The notes under the pieces are model-generated. The model was not told where the DNA came from. It saw only the letters and a list, made by a program, of their open reading frames with translations, and did not search any database. Positions 25,847-33,847 of a DNA stretch of 38,022 nucleotides are shown piece by piece. The DNA is taken from positions 1 through 38,022 of the forward strand of contig CANHAH010000013.1 in NCBI GenBank assembly GCA_947458705.1, in the 5' to 3' direction. Positions within the stretch are counted from its first letter, which is position 1. Every line of letters starts with the position of its first letter. Made by a program: the position numbers and the translations under genes. Origin of the DNA: Opitutia bacterium (lineage in GTDB: Bacteria > Verrucomicrobiota > Verrucomicrobiia > Opitutales > Opitutaceae).

Positions 25847-28813
25847 ATGAACGTAGTTATTCCTGTTAAGATCCGTCGTGCTCAGGCATTGACGCTTTGC
25901 TGCGCATTAATTTTTAGCGTGTTAAGCGTGCTGCTACCCACGGCTACACAGGCTCAGGTGCCAGCCGAAGGCTCCATTAGCGGTTCAGTACGTAACGCGC
26001 AAACGAACGCTTTTTTGGAAGGCGTGGTGGTTTCATTGGAAGGCACAGCTTTTAGCACCACCACTCAACGTGGCGGCAGCTTTAATTTTAATCGAGTGCC
26101 CGCGGGTCGTTACACCCTGAAGGCTTTTTACACGGGCTTGGATGCTAAGGATTCCCCAGTGATCGTTGTAGCGGGACAAGCTCTGGATATTGCCGTCGGC
26201 TTGACCTCTGATGTTTATAAACTCGAAGCCTTTACGGTAGCGGGCGCGCGTGAAGGCAATGCAGCTTCAATCACTAAGCAGCGTAACGCTCAAAATGTGG
26301 TCAACGTAGTCTCCATGGATGCTTACGGTAACGTGAACGACGGCAATATTGGTAATTTTCTTCAAAAACTACCCGGCGTGGCCGTCCGCAAGGAAGCCGG
26401 TGAGATCGTCGGCGTGGGTTTGCGCGGGACACCACCTGAATTAAATTCGGTGATGCTCGACGGTGTCCGCACTGCGGCCGCGATCGCTGGGTTTACCCCG
26501 CAAGGTGATCGTGCCGCTTTGATCGACCAGATCCCTTCTGAATTTATCAAAGAAATTGAAGTCGTGAAGGGTAACATGCCGGATCAGCCGGCCGATTCGT
26601 TGGGTGGCTCTATCAATTTGGTGACCAAATCGGCCTTTGATTATCCCGGTCGAGTGGTGAGCTATCGTACGGGTCTGGCGCAAAACAGCTATCGCAGCAC
26701 GCTCGAAAACAAATTTGGCCCGAACGCCGCTTTGACTGTAATGGACACTTTTGGACCCGAACGCCGACTCGGCGTTGCTATATCCGGTAGCTATTCAAAA
26801 ACCTATAGTTTTCGTGATCGCGTCCAGATGCAACACGCAGAGCTCGATGGGCGTAACACCCAAGCTCGCACGCTCGATGACTTATACTTACGCGTGCGCG
26901 CCGGCATCGGCTCCAAGTTAGAGTATCGTTTTGATCCGTCCACCCGCATCTATCTTGATACCAGTCTTAATTATTTCGCCTCCGATCTCGATCGAGTGAA
27001 CTGGCAAGGCGCTGCGAGCAACCGCCTAGTGGCGGACTACAATGTGGTCAGCCGAGCCGCTATCGAAGCGGGCTCTGTACCGCGCACGAGCGCGGGAGCG
27101 GCTGCGGGCGTCGCGCCCGGTTATACTGATACTTATACGGAAATGTTGAACATGAATTGGACGAACCAAGCCGCCAAAGAGCACAAACGTTCGCATCAAT
27201 ACAAAGTCGGCGTTGGAGCTGAAAAAAAATGGACCGATTCCAAATTGGAATTCTCGGCCTCCTATAACCCTTCGTCCTACGATAATAATTTTTACGGCTT
27301 CACGACCACCCTTTCAGGCATCGGCATGGCTGTAGACACGCGTAATGATGCTACTCGGCCTAACTACGTCCAAACCTACGGCACCTCGGTTGCGGCGGGC
27401 ACCGATTTCAAGCGTTACCTCGCACAACGCTTTGAACAGCCCGACATCACGCGCGAAGAGGTCTCCTCGGTTCGTGCTGACTACGAGAAAAAATTTACCG
27501 ATTTAAAATTCCCTGTTACCTTTAAGAGCGGATTCAATTATCGCCACCAGCACCGCTGGTATCGCACCTACCGGCCGGTTTGGAATTATGTCGGCGCAGA
27601 CGGAGTGCGCGGCACCGTCGCGGCCACCGGAGTTAATGACGATAACATCGCTCAATTCCGCGATGCAGCTCCAGGCTATGGTGTTTTCAATAATCAGTAT
27701 CCTCAGCGCGATAAATTAAACCTCGCCCCTGTCGAAGCCCTGTTCCGCAGTACGCCAGCGTATTTTGCCCCTAACGGTACCAGCGTCTCCTTCCGTGCTC
27801 CTGCTAGCATCGCGGCTGAAAGCGTTCCCGCCACTTACGTTCAAGGTAACGTGAAATTTGGCGCCCTCTCTGTGTTGGGCGGCCTTCGCTATGAAGCCAC
27901 TAATGTGGATGCCCAAGGCGTCTTTAGTGATTCGCTTAATCCTAATCAGACCGTGCTCCGCAAAGAAGGTGATTACGCGAAATATTTCCCCAGTATCCAT
28001 TTCCGCTACGAACCCCGGCGCGATTTGGTCATGCACGCAAGCTACTCGACCAGTAGTGCGCGCCCGGCGATCAGTGTAATCGTTCCCGGCACCACGGTGA
28101 GCTATAACTCTTCCACGGGCTTGGGTTCCGTTTCGCAAAACAATCCCGGCTTGAAACCGCAATACACAGAGAATTACGACCTCTCGCTCGAGTATTATTT
28201 CGAACCCGCGGGCGTCCTTTCGGGCGGTTGGTTTCACAAGGATATTCGCGATTTCATTCAAGGTAGCTCGCGGATCGTCGGCACGGGCGCCGACAACGGT
28301 TTCGGCGGTAACTACGCGGGCTTCGATTTTTCAACACGGACCAACTTGGGCGAAGCGAAGATCGACGGCCTTGAGTTTAATTATAATCAACGCTTCACCA
28401 ATTTGCCTAAACCTTTTGATGGTCTCGGTCTCTTTGCTAATTACACCAAACTCACGACTTCCGGTAAATATTCCGACGGAGCCAACGTTTTGGCTAACTT
28501 TGTGCCCAAGACTTACAACGTCGGCCTCAGTTATGACTGGCGTGGGTTCGGCGCTCGGGTCGAATACCACTACAAGAGCGCTTATGTGAGCGGTGTGGAT
28601 AATTCCAACTTTCTGCTCAGTAACACGGTGACGGATGATCCCACGGTCGACCTCAACCTGTCCTATAAGTGGAAGCCTTGGCTCACGGCATTCGTCGATG
28701 TTGTTAACATCTACAACAACTCGCCGGATTGGTACATCGGTAACCAACAGCGCATCGTCATGAGCGAGCTTTATGGCACACGCCTAAACTTCGGTATCAG
28801 TGGTCGCTTCTAA
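25847..28813 (+). CDS. TonB-dependent receptor with carboxypeptidase-regulatory-like N-terminal domain
   Basis: 988 residues from ATG 25847. Signal peptide about 1-37 (ending TQAQ). Residues 43-120 form a carboxypeptidase-regulatory-like fold (GSISGSVRNAQTNAFLEGVVVSLEG, FNRVPAGRYTLKAFYTG), common in glycan receptors. YKLEAFTVAG (124-133) is TonB-box-like. The plug has NFLQKLPGVAVRKEAGEIVGV, MLDGVR and IKEIEVVKGNMPDQPADSLGGSINLVTK, then the beta-barrel ends GISGRF with the terminal Phe. It should carry the locus substrate across the outer membrane using TonB energy. It is first in the plus-strand arm, with a LacI-type operator about 65-80 bases upstream and a strong terminator after its stop, so it is probably expressed more than the genes behind it. 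Confidence 0.94.
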   Translation: MNVVIPVKIRRAQALTLCCALIFSVLSVLLPTATQAQVPAEGSISGSVRNAQTNAFLEGVVVSLEGTAFSTTTQRGGSFNFNRVPAGRYTLKAFYTGLDAKDSPVIVVAGQALDIAVGLTSDVYKLEAFTVAGAREGNAASITKQRNAQNVVNVVSMDAYGNVNDGNIGNFLQKLPGVAVRKEAGEIVGVGLRGTPPELNSVMLDGVRTAAAIAGFTPQGDRAALIDQIPSEFIKEIEVVKGNMPDQPADSLGGSINLVTKSAFDYPGRVVSYRTGLAQNSYRSTLENKFGPNAALTVMDTFGPERRLGVAISGSYSKTYSFRDRVQMQHAELDGRNTQARTLDDLYLRVRAGIGSKLEYRFDPSTRIYLDTSLNYFASDLDRVNWQGAASNRLVADYNVVSRAAIEAGSVPRTSAGAAAGVAPGYTDTYTEMLNMNWTNQAAKEHKRSHQYKVGVGAEKKWTDSKLEFSASYNPSSYDNNFYGFTTTLSGIGMAVDTRNDATRPNYVQTYGTSVAAGTDFKRYLAQRFEQPDITREEVSSVRADYEKKFTDLKFPVTFKSGFNYRHQHRWYRTYRPVWNYVGADGVRGTVAATGVNDDNIAQFRDAAPGYGVFNNQYPQRDKLNLAPVEALFRSTPAYFAPNGTSVSFRAPASIAAESVPATYVQGNVKFGALSVLGGLRYEATNVDAQGVFSDSLNPNQTVLRKEGDYAKYFPSIHFRYEPRRDLVMHASYSTSSARPAISVIVPGTTVSYNSSTGLGSVSQNNPGLKPQYTENYDLSLEYYFEPAGVLSGGWFHKDIRDFIQGSSRIVGTGADNGFGGNYAGFDFSTRTNLGEAKIDGLEFNYNQRFTNLPKPFDGLGLFANYTKLTTSGKYSDGANVLANFVPKTYNVGLSYDWRGFGARVEYHYKSAYVSGVDNSNFLLSNTVTDDPTVDLNLSYKWKPWLTAFVDVVNIYNNSPDWYIGNQQRIVMSELYGTRLNFGISGRF

Positions 28814-28834
28814 GCCCCTGTCGCTATCGTGCTA

Positions 28835-28868
28835 CGGCCGGTGCGCCTCAGGTGCGCCGGCCGCTTTT
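28835..28868 (+). terminator. Rho-independent terminator after the TonB receptor
   Basis: A 13-base-pair GC-rich stem (28835-28847 with 28851-28863, two G-U pairs, loop TCA) is followed by CTTTT. It starts 22 bases after the receptor stop. It overlaps any longer reading of the next gene, which supports the ATG at 28904. It may be partial, letting some transcription continue into the catabolic genes. Confidence 0.75.
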
Positions 28869-28903
28869 CTCCGCCGCTCAGATTATTTGCTCGGACTCAC
28901 TCC

Positions 28904-29818
28904 ATGTCTATTCCTGCTGCTCCTCGTCAGGGTGTATTTGCCGCCCTTTGGATACCAACCGACTCTCGTGGCCGGTTGATGAAACGCGCTCTTGCTGCGC
29001 ACCTCGCCTTTCTTCGAAAGAGTCGTGTACATGGCGTACTGGCCCTCGGTAGCACGGGTGAATTTGTTCGAATGAACCTGGCGCAGCGCCAGGAAGTGCT
29101 CGAGACCGTGGCCGAGCTGGCGGGTTCGCTCCAAGTGATTGCCAATATTTCCAGCATCCGCTTGGATGAGGTGACCGCACTCGGCAAAGTTGCGCGCCAA
29201 CTGCGCTTGCCCGGAGTAGCCATGATGCCGCCGACATTTTTTCCGGTTTCGCAGGCTGATATGCTGGAATTTTTTCTGCGGGCCGCCGAAGGCGTACAAC
29301 TTCCTGTTTATTTGTACAATTTTCCTGAGCTCACCTCAAATCGCATCGGCCTTGAACTCATCACCCAGTTCGCCAAGCGCGCGCCGATGGCGGGCATCAA
29401 GCAAAGCGGCGGGGAGTTTGCCTACCACAAAGAATTAATCGCGCTCGGTCGCGCAAAAAACTTCTCCGTCTTCTCGGGCGCGGATACCCGCTTGCCGGAG
29501 GTTTTTGCCCTAGGAGCGAATGGTTGCATCGGTGGTTTGGTGAATTTCGCACCCGAGTATATGGTGGCTATTTATGAAGCCTGCCATGCGGGCCGACCTG
29601 AAGCGTGTAAGATCGAGGCGGCGCGGATGCGTGAGATCGGTCCGGTGGTCGATCGCTTGTTGTTTCCCTTAAGTGTAGCAACCGGAATTGAAGCTCGCGG
29701 TTTTGAGCCTGGCGCACCCAAGACCGTAGTCTCGCCCGCATCTGCCAAGATTTACCGCGGCATCGTCGCTGAATTTCGGCGCAAATTTAAAGCTTGGGCT
29801 CTGCCGGTGCGCGGCTAG
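28904..29818 (+). CDS. DapA/NanA-family (class I, Schiff-base) aldolase
   Basis: 304 residues from ATG 28904. It has the (beta/alpha)8 family motifs: GSTGE (49-53) that binds the 2-keto-acid carboxylate, Tyr138 in YLYNFPELTSN, and the Schiff-base Lys166 in AGIKQSGG. The C-terminal helices follow. The family splits or joins pyruvate with an aldehyde: N-acetylneuraminate lyase, 2-keto-3-deoxygluconate aldolase and dihydrodipicolinate synthase. Placement among import and sialidase-like genes favours a catabolic lyase of a 2-keto-3-deoxy acid over lysine synthesis. It is cytoplasmic. This is a different aldolase mechanism from the HpcH-type enzyme in the other arm of the locus. Exact substrate unknown. 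Confidence 0.9.
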   Translation: MSIPAAPRQGVFAALWIPTDSRGRLMKRALAAHLAFLRKSRVHGVLALGSTGEFVRMNLAQRQEVLETVAELAGSLQVIANISSIRLDEVTALGKVARQLRLPGVAMMPPTFFPVSQADMLEFFLRAAEGVQLPVYLYNFPELTSNRIGLELITQFAKRAPMAGIKQSGGEFAYHKELIALGRAKNFSVFSGADTRLPEVFALGANGCIGGLVNFAPEYMVAIYEACHAGRPEACKIEAARMREIGPVVDRLLFPLSVATGIEARGFEPGAPKTVVSPASAKIYRGIVAEFRRKFKAWALPVRG

Positions 29819-29846
29819 CGCCCTAGCAAGACAGGGTCTTTCCCCC

Positions 29847-31271
29847 GTGGCTTTTCGCTCCTTCCGCGCTCTTTGCCATTTAAAATTCCTGGGATGGGCG
29901 GTCTGCATTAGCGGAATTTTCCCTACCCAATCCTCGGCTACGACTACGCCCGCCAGGACCGAGCGACAGCTCACTTTTGCCCCGCACAATCACAATCTCG
30001 ACAACAACGATAATTTCTCGCCCGACAATCAGTGGTTGGCGTTTGATCCGCGCGAAGACGAGACCGCCATCGCGGGTAACGCTGTCATCGCTCGCGTCTC
30101 CGTCGTTACAGGTGAAGTGCAGGAACTGTATCGTGAGCCTCTCGCGCAGCAATGGGGCCCGGGTGTCGGCGCAACTAACGTCAATCCAGTCGATGGGAGC
30201 GTGGCTTTTATTCGTGGTCTTAACAAGGCCACGGCTGAGCGACCCTATGCGATGTGGCGCCGGGTTGGCGCTTATGTGAGGATAGCCTCGCCCGGTACGC
30301 TGGGTTTTCTTGATGCTCGCGATGTGATCGCGCCGTTCACGCCGGGAGCGTTGCGCGGTGGAACCCATCGCCATGAGTGGAGCGCTGATGGTCGCTGGAT
30401 CGGTTTCACGTATAATGACGCGCTCTTGGCGGCGCGGGAGGAAAGCACCGGAGAAAAAGTGAATCTGCGCACTATCGGCGTCGCTACACGCCTCGATCGA
30501 GGCAGAGTGCGAGTGCCGCCCGGTCCAGAAAACAACGACGGTGAAATGTTTGCCGCTATCGTCGTGCGCGTTGTGCCGTCGCCTCGCCCGGGATCCGATG
30601 AAATCAGTCGCGCGTTTGAAGATGCTTGGGTGGGTCGTGAGGGTTATCGCCGGGCTGATGGCGGCCGGCAGCGCCTCGCGCGGGCCTTTCTTGGTAACGT
30701 GCGCACCAGCGAGGGCCGCGAACTCACGGAGGTGTTTATCGTGGATATTCCCGAGCGCATTGACGTACCGGGCCCCAACGGCCCGCTCGAAGGTACGACC
30801 ACCTTGATGCCCCAACCACCGCTTGGCGCAGAGCAACGGCGTTTGACTTATACCGCCACGCGAAAGTTCCCCGGCGTTGTCCTCGAACCGCGTCATTGGT
30901 TGCGCTCCTCTCCGGATGGTACCCGCATCGTGTTTTTAGCGAAAGATGATGCGGGTGTGGTGCAGGCCTATTTCATCGCGCCGCAGGGCGGCGCGATCAC
31001 GCAAATTACCCAAGGCCAAACTTCCGTGCAAAGTTGTGTGCGTTGGAGTCCTGATGGGGCTTCGATTGTTTATGTCAGCGGCCAAGCGGTGATGGTTTGC
31101 GACGCTCGACCCTCATCCAAGAGCTTTGGCGTCGCTCGAGCTTTAACGCAGCCCACTCAGCAATTGCCCGAAAACTTAGTTTGGTCGTACGACGGCCGTA
31201 CGATTGCCTTTAATCGTCGCGTGCTCACCGCTGGTCTTTGGCGGCAACAAATTTTCCTCGTCCAACCCTGA
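29847..31271 (+). CDS. DUF3748 family secreted protein (YidR-like, beta-propeller)
   Basis: 474 residues from GTG 29847, 28 bases after the aldolase. The N-terminus (about 1-32) is a signal peptide. The first recognisable block, HNHNLDNNDNFSPDNQWLAFDPRED (48-72), and repeated TolB-like WSADGRWIGFTYND, SSPDGTRIVFLAKDD, WSPDGASIVYVSG and WSYDGRTIAFNRR blades match DUF3748, whose E. coli member is YidR. The family has no established function; the blades suggest a beta-propeller that binds or cleaves a carbohydrate outside the cytoplasm. It lies between a DapA/NanA-type aldolase and a sialidase-like protein. It is probably in the same operon and acts on the same substrate, which is inference. Confidence 0.82.
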   Translation: MAFRSFRALCHLKFLGWAVCISGIFPTQSSATTTPARTERQLTFAPHNHNLDNNDNFSPDNQWLAFDPREDETAIAGNAVIARVSVVTGEVQELYREPLAQQWGPGVGATNVNPVDGSVAFIRGLNKATAERPYAMWRRVGAYVRIASPGTLGFLDARDVIAPFTPGALRGGTHRHEWSADGRWIGFTYNDALLAAREESTGEKVNLRTIGVATRLDRGRVRVPPGPENNDGEMFAAIVVRVVPSPRPGSDEISRAFEDAWVGREGYRRADGGRQRLARAFLGNVRTSEGRELTEVFIVDIPERIDVPGPNGPLEGTTTLMPQPPLGAEQRRLTYTATRKFPGVVLEPRHWLRSSPDGTRIVFLAKDDAGVVQAYFIAPQGGAITQITQGQTSVQSCVRWSPDGASIVYVSGQAVMVCDARPSSKSFGVARALTQPTQQLPENLVWSYDGRTIAFNRRVLTAGLWRQQIFLVQP

Positions 31272-31319
31272 CGCACGGATTCGCTCTTTCCAGCGTATCA
31301 TCCCATCCCCCAGTTCTCC

Positions 31320-32447
31320 ATGAAAATACCCCATTCGTTATTGGTCCTCAGCCTCATATTTGTTTGCGCCTCGCTCTCGGCTTATGCCGCCCCAGTGCAT
31401 CCCGCGGTGGTGCGCGCTGAGTTCATTCATGAGCCCACGGCTTATCCTGAATGTCATGCTTCGACTATCGTTGAGACGACCGCAGGCGGGTTATTAGCGG
31501 CGTGGTTTGGCGGCACGGCGGAATCCAATCCCGATGTTTGCATCTACGTTTCGCGCTATGAAAATGGCCGTTGGTCCTTAGGTGAGAAGGTTGCTGACGG
31601 CGTGCAGCATGACAAAAAAAGGTACCCATGCTGGAACCCGGTGTTGTTCCAGCTTCGGGATGGGCCTCTGCAGCTTTATTACAAAGTCGGTCCTCGTCCC
31701 GAGACGTGGTGGGGTATGGTTATGACTTCTCTGGATGGTGGACGCACTTGGGATCAGCCGCGGCGTCTGCCGGAAGATGTGTTAGGGCCCATCAAAAATA
31801 AACCTATCCAATTAGCTGACGGTACCTTGATTTCGGGCTCGAGCACGGAGGATCGCTCATCACGTCGCTGGGATGTCCACATCGAGCGCTCAACGGACCT
31901 TGGGCGCACTTGGCAATTGATCGGACCCCTGCCGTCCGAGGGTAAGTTTAACTCGATCCAACCCAGCGTCCTCAACCACGCCGATGGACGCTTGCAGATT
32001 CTTTGTCGCAGTAAGGAAAAAACCCTAACCACCAGCTGGTCGAGTGACCAGGGTCTCACCTGGAGTCCCCTCGTATCGTCGGGACTTTTTAATCCAAATT
32101 CAGGCAGCGATGCCGTGACGCTCGCCGATGGTCATCAACTCCTAGTTTATAATTTGCGGGAACGCGCCGGGGGTGCACCCACTAATCCTAAAGCCAACGC
32201 TCTAGGTGGCGCGCAGCCCAATATTGCTGACGCGAATGAAGATTGGGGCGTGCGCTGGCCGTTGAATGTCTCGCTGTCCGCGGACGGCCTTAAATGGGAT
32301 ATGCGTGTCACCTTAGAGGACCAGCCACTCAAGCACGGTTATGCTTATCCCGCCGTGATTCAGACCCGAGATGGTTTAGTTCACATCACCTACACGTGGA
32401 ACCGAGTGAAAATTAAACACGTCGTCATCGACCCCAAAAAATTGTGA
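31320..32447 (+). CDS. Sialidase-like Asp-box (BNR) exo-glycosidase family protein, exported
   Basis: 375 residues from ATG 31320, 48 bases after the DUF3748 gene. Signal peptide 1-23 (ending AYAA). Three clear Asp boxes, SLDGGRTW (137-144), STDLGRTW (191-198) and SSDQGLTW (241-248), and a weaker fourth (320-326), show a six-bladed beta-propeller of the BNR_2/sialidase type. The N-terminal YRIP/FRIP motif with the first arginine of true sialidases is absent; the equivalent region reads HEPTAYPECHASTIVET. It could be a glycosidase or lyase for a sialic-acid-like or uronic residue rather than a neuraminidase. It is coded in line with the aldolase and transporter of the plus arm. Confidence 0.82.
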   Translation: MKIPHSLLVLSLIFVCASLSAYAAPVHPAVVRAEFIHEPTAYPECHASTIVETTAGGLLAAWFGGTAESNPDVCIYVSRYENGRWSLGEKVADGVQHDKKRYPCWNPVLFQLRDGPLQLYYKVGPRPETWWGMVMTSLDGGRTWDQPRRLPEDVLGPIKNKPIQLADGTLISGSSTEDRSSRRWDVHIERSTDLGRTWQLIGPLPSEGKFNSIQPSVLNHADGRLQILCRSKEKTLTTSWSSDQGLTWSPLVSSGLFNPNSGSDAVTLADGHQLLVYNLRERAGGAPTNPKANALGGAQPNIADANEDWGVRWPLNVSLSADGLKWDMRVTLEDQPLKHGYAYPAVIQTRDGLVHITYTWNRVKIKHVVIDPKKL

Positions 32448-32578
32448 GCGGCCAACGCTCTAGCACCCGCTTCCACGTTTTGCGGCCACGAAGCGTGCTG
32501 CTGGTCTTTTTCGTGCACCATGCAGTTGCGCTCGCCCCCGTGAACGCCTCGTGAAACAAACCCTGACCCCTTGCTCCT

Positions 32579-33817
32579 ATGAACCCTGCCCCTAACGCCC
32601 TTCGCTACGCTTGGTTTATCGTCGCGCTTTTGTTTCCCGTCGCGCTGCTCAATTATCTCGATCGTCAGATGATGGCCACAATGAAGGCCTCCATGGTGCT
32701 CGATATCCCGAGTATCGCCAATCGCGCTGACTGGGGATTGGTGCTGGGTTGTTTCAAATGGACTTACGCCATTCTCAGTCCGTTTGGCGGCTACATTGCG
32801 GATCGTTTCAGTAAACGCTATGTGATTGGGGCGAGCCTCTTCGTCTGGTCCTTGGTCACGTGGTGGACGGGACATACGACAACTTTTAATGAATTAATCG
32901 CCGCGCGCGCTTTGATGGGCCTCAGCGAGGCATTTTATATCCCGGCTGCATTGGCGCTGATTTCAGAATATCATTTAGGCCCCACGCGTTCGCGGGCCGT
33001 GGGCGTACATCAGACCGGTATCTACGTCGGGCAGATTCTTGGCGGGTTTGCCGGCTATATGGCGGATTCACCCGATCATGGCTGGCGCTGGATGTTTTCG
33101 ACCTGCGGTATGATCGGGGTGATTTATGCGATTCCGTTGCTTGCGGCATTGCGCGATCCGGTTCGAAGCACGGCGCCGGCGGAAACGGCGGCGAGCGGTA
33201 AACCGGCCGCGTGGCGAGAGTTGCTGGGAAACCGGAATTTTATTTTACTCGTGCTTTATTTCACGTTGCCCGCGATCGCTGGTTGGGTCGTGCGCGATTG
33301 GATGCCGGAAATTTTACGCGAAAAATTCTCCCTTGGCCAAGGCAAGGCGGGCGTGAGCGCAATTCTCTATGTGCAGATCGCTTCAATTATCGGCGTGTTG
33401 ATCGGCGGCACGCTAGCCGACCGCTGGATGAAGAGCACAAATCGTGGACGCATCTTTACGAGTGCGATTGGCATGGCGTTATTTCTACCGGCGCTTTTCG
33501 GCGTGGGTAATGCGCCCACGCTCACCCTTGCTATCGTCGGACTCATCATCTTCGGCCTCGGGTGGGGATTTTTTGACTGCAACAACATGCCGATTCTTTG
33601 CCAGATTGTGCGACCCGAATCACGGGCCACGGGCTACGGGATCATGAATTTGGTAAGTATCAGTTGCGGCGGTTTCGGCGACTGGGCCTTTGGCGCCCTG
33701 CGTGATCGCCACGTTCCTTTGAATGTAATTTTTGGCGCTTTTGCCGGCGTGGCTTTATTGTCGATTTTCATCGTGTTGATGATCAAGCCGGCGCGAACGG
33801 ACCCAGTGGCGACGTGA
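32579..33817 (+). CDS. MFS transporter, anion:cation symporter-like
   Basis: 412 residues from ATG 32579 with about twelve membrane helices. NYLDRQMM in helix 1, GGYIADRFSKRYVIG after helix 2 (the MFS A motif) and ARALMGLSEAFYIPAALALISEYHLGPTRSRAVG resemble the anion:cation symporter group that moves hexuronates, glucarate and similar sugar acids. It should carry the periplasmic product of the exported enzymes into the cell. The 131-base gap before it holds no strong terminator and no full operator. It is followed 30 bases later by the sugar kinase, so both probably form the end of the plus-strand operon. Confidence 0.88.
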   Translation: MNPAPNALRYAWFIVALLFPVALLNYLDRQMMATMKASMVLDIPSIANRADWGLVLGCFKWTYAILSPFGGYIADRFSKRYVIGASLFVWSLVTWWTGHTTTFNELIAARALMGLSEAFYIPAALALISEYHLGPTRSRAVGVHQTGIYVGQILGGFAGYMADSPDHGWRWMFSTCGMIGVIYAIPLLAALRDPVRSTAPAETAASGKPAAWRELLGNRNFILLVLYFTLPAIAGWVVRDWMPEILREKFSLGQGKAGVSAILYVQIASIIGVLIGGTLADRWMKSTNRGRIFTSAIGMALFLPALFGVGNAPTLTLAIVGLIIFGLGWGFFDCNNMPILCQIVRPESRATGYGIMNLVSISCGGFGDWAFGALRDRHVPLNVIFGAFAGVALLSIFIVLMIKPARTDPVAT

Positions 33818-33847
33818 GGCGAGCATGGGTCGGGTGATTTTTTATTT

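Noticed and set aside
28480-28495. AGCCAACGTTTTGGCT, a palindrome resembling the LacI-type sites
   Set aside because: It is inside the TonB receptor coding sequence, its arms and centre differ from the operator core, and it probably arises from codons.
32475-32483. ACGTTTTGC before the MFS gene as a possible third operator
   Set aside because: Only the right half matches; the left half shows no A-run, so no full dyad.
32448-32578. Terminator between the sialidase-like gene and the MFS gene
   Set aside because: CACGAA/TTCGTG could pair only across a 17-base loop with the T-run inside the loop, so it does not look like a working terminator.
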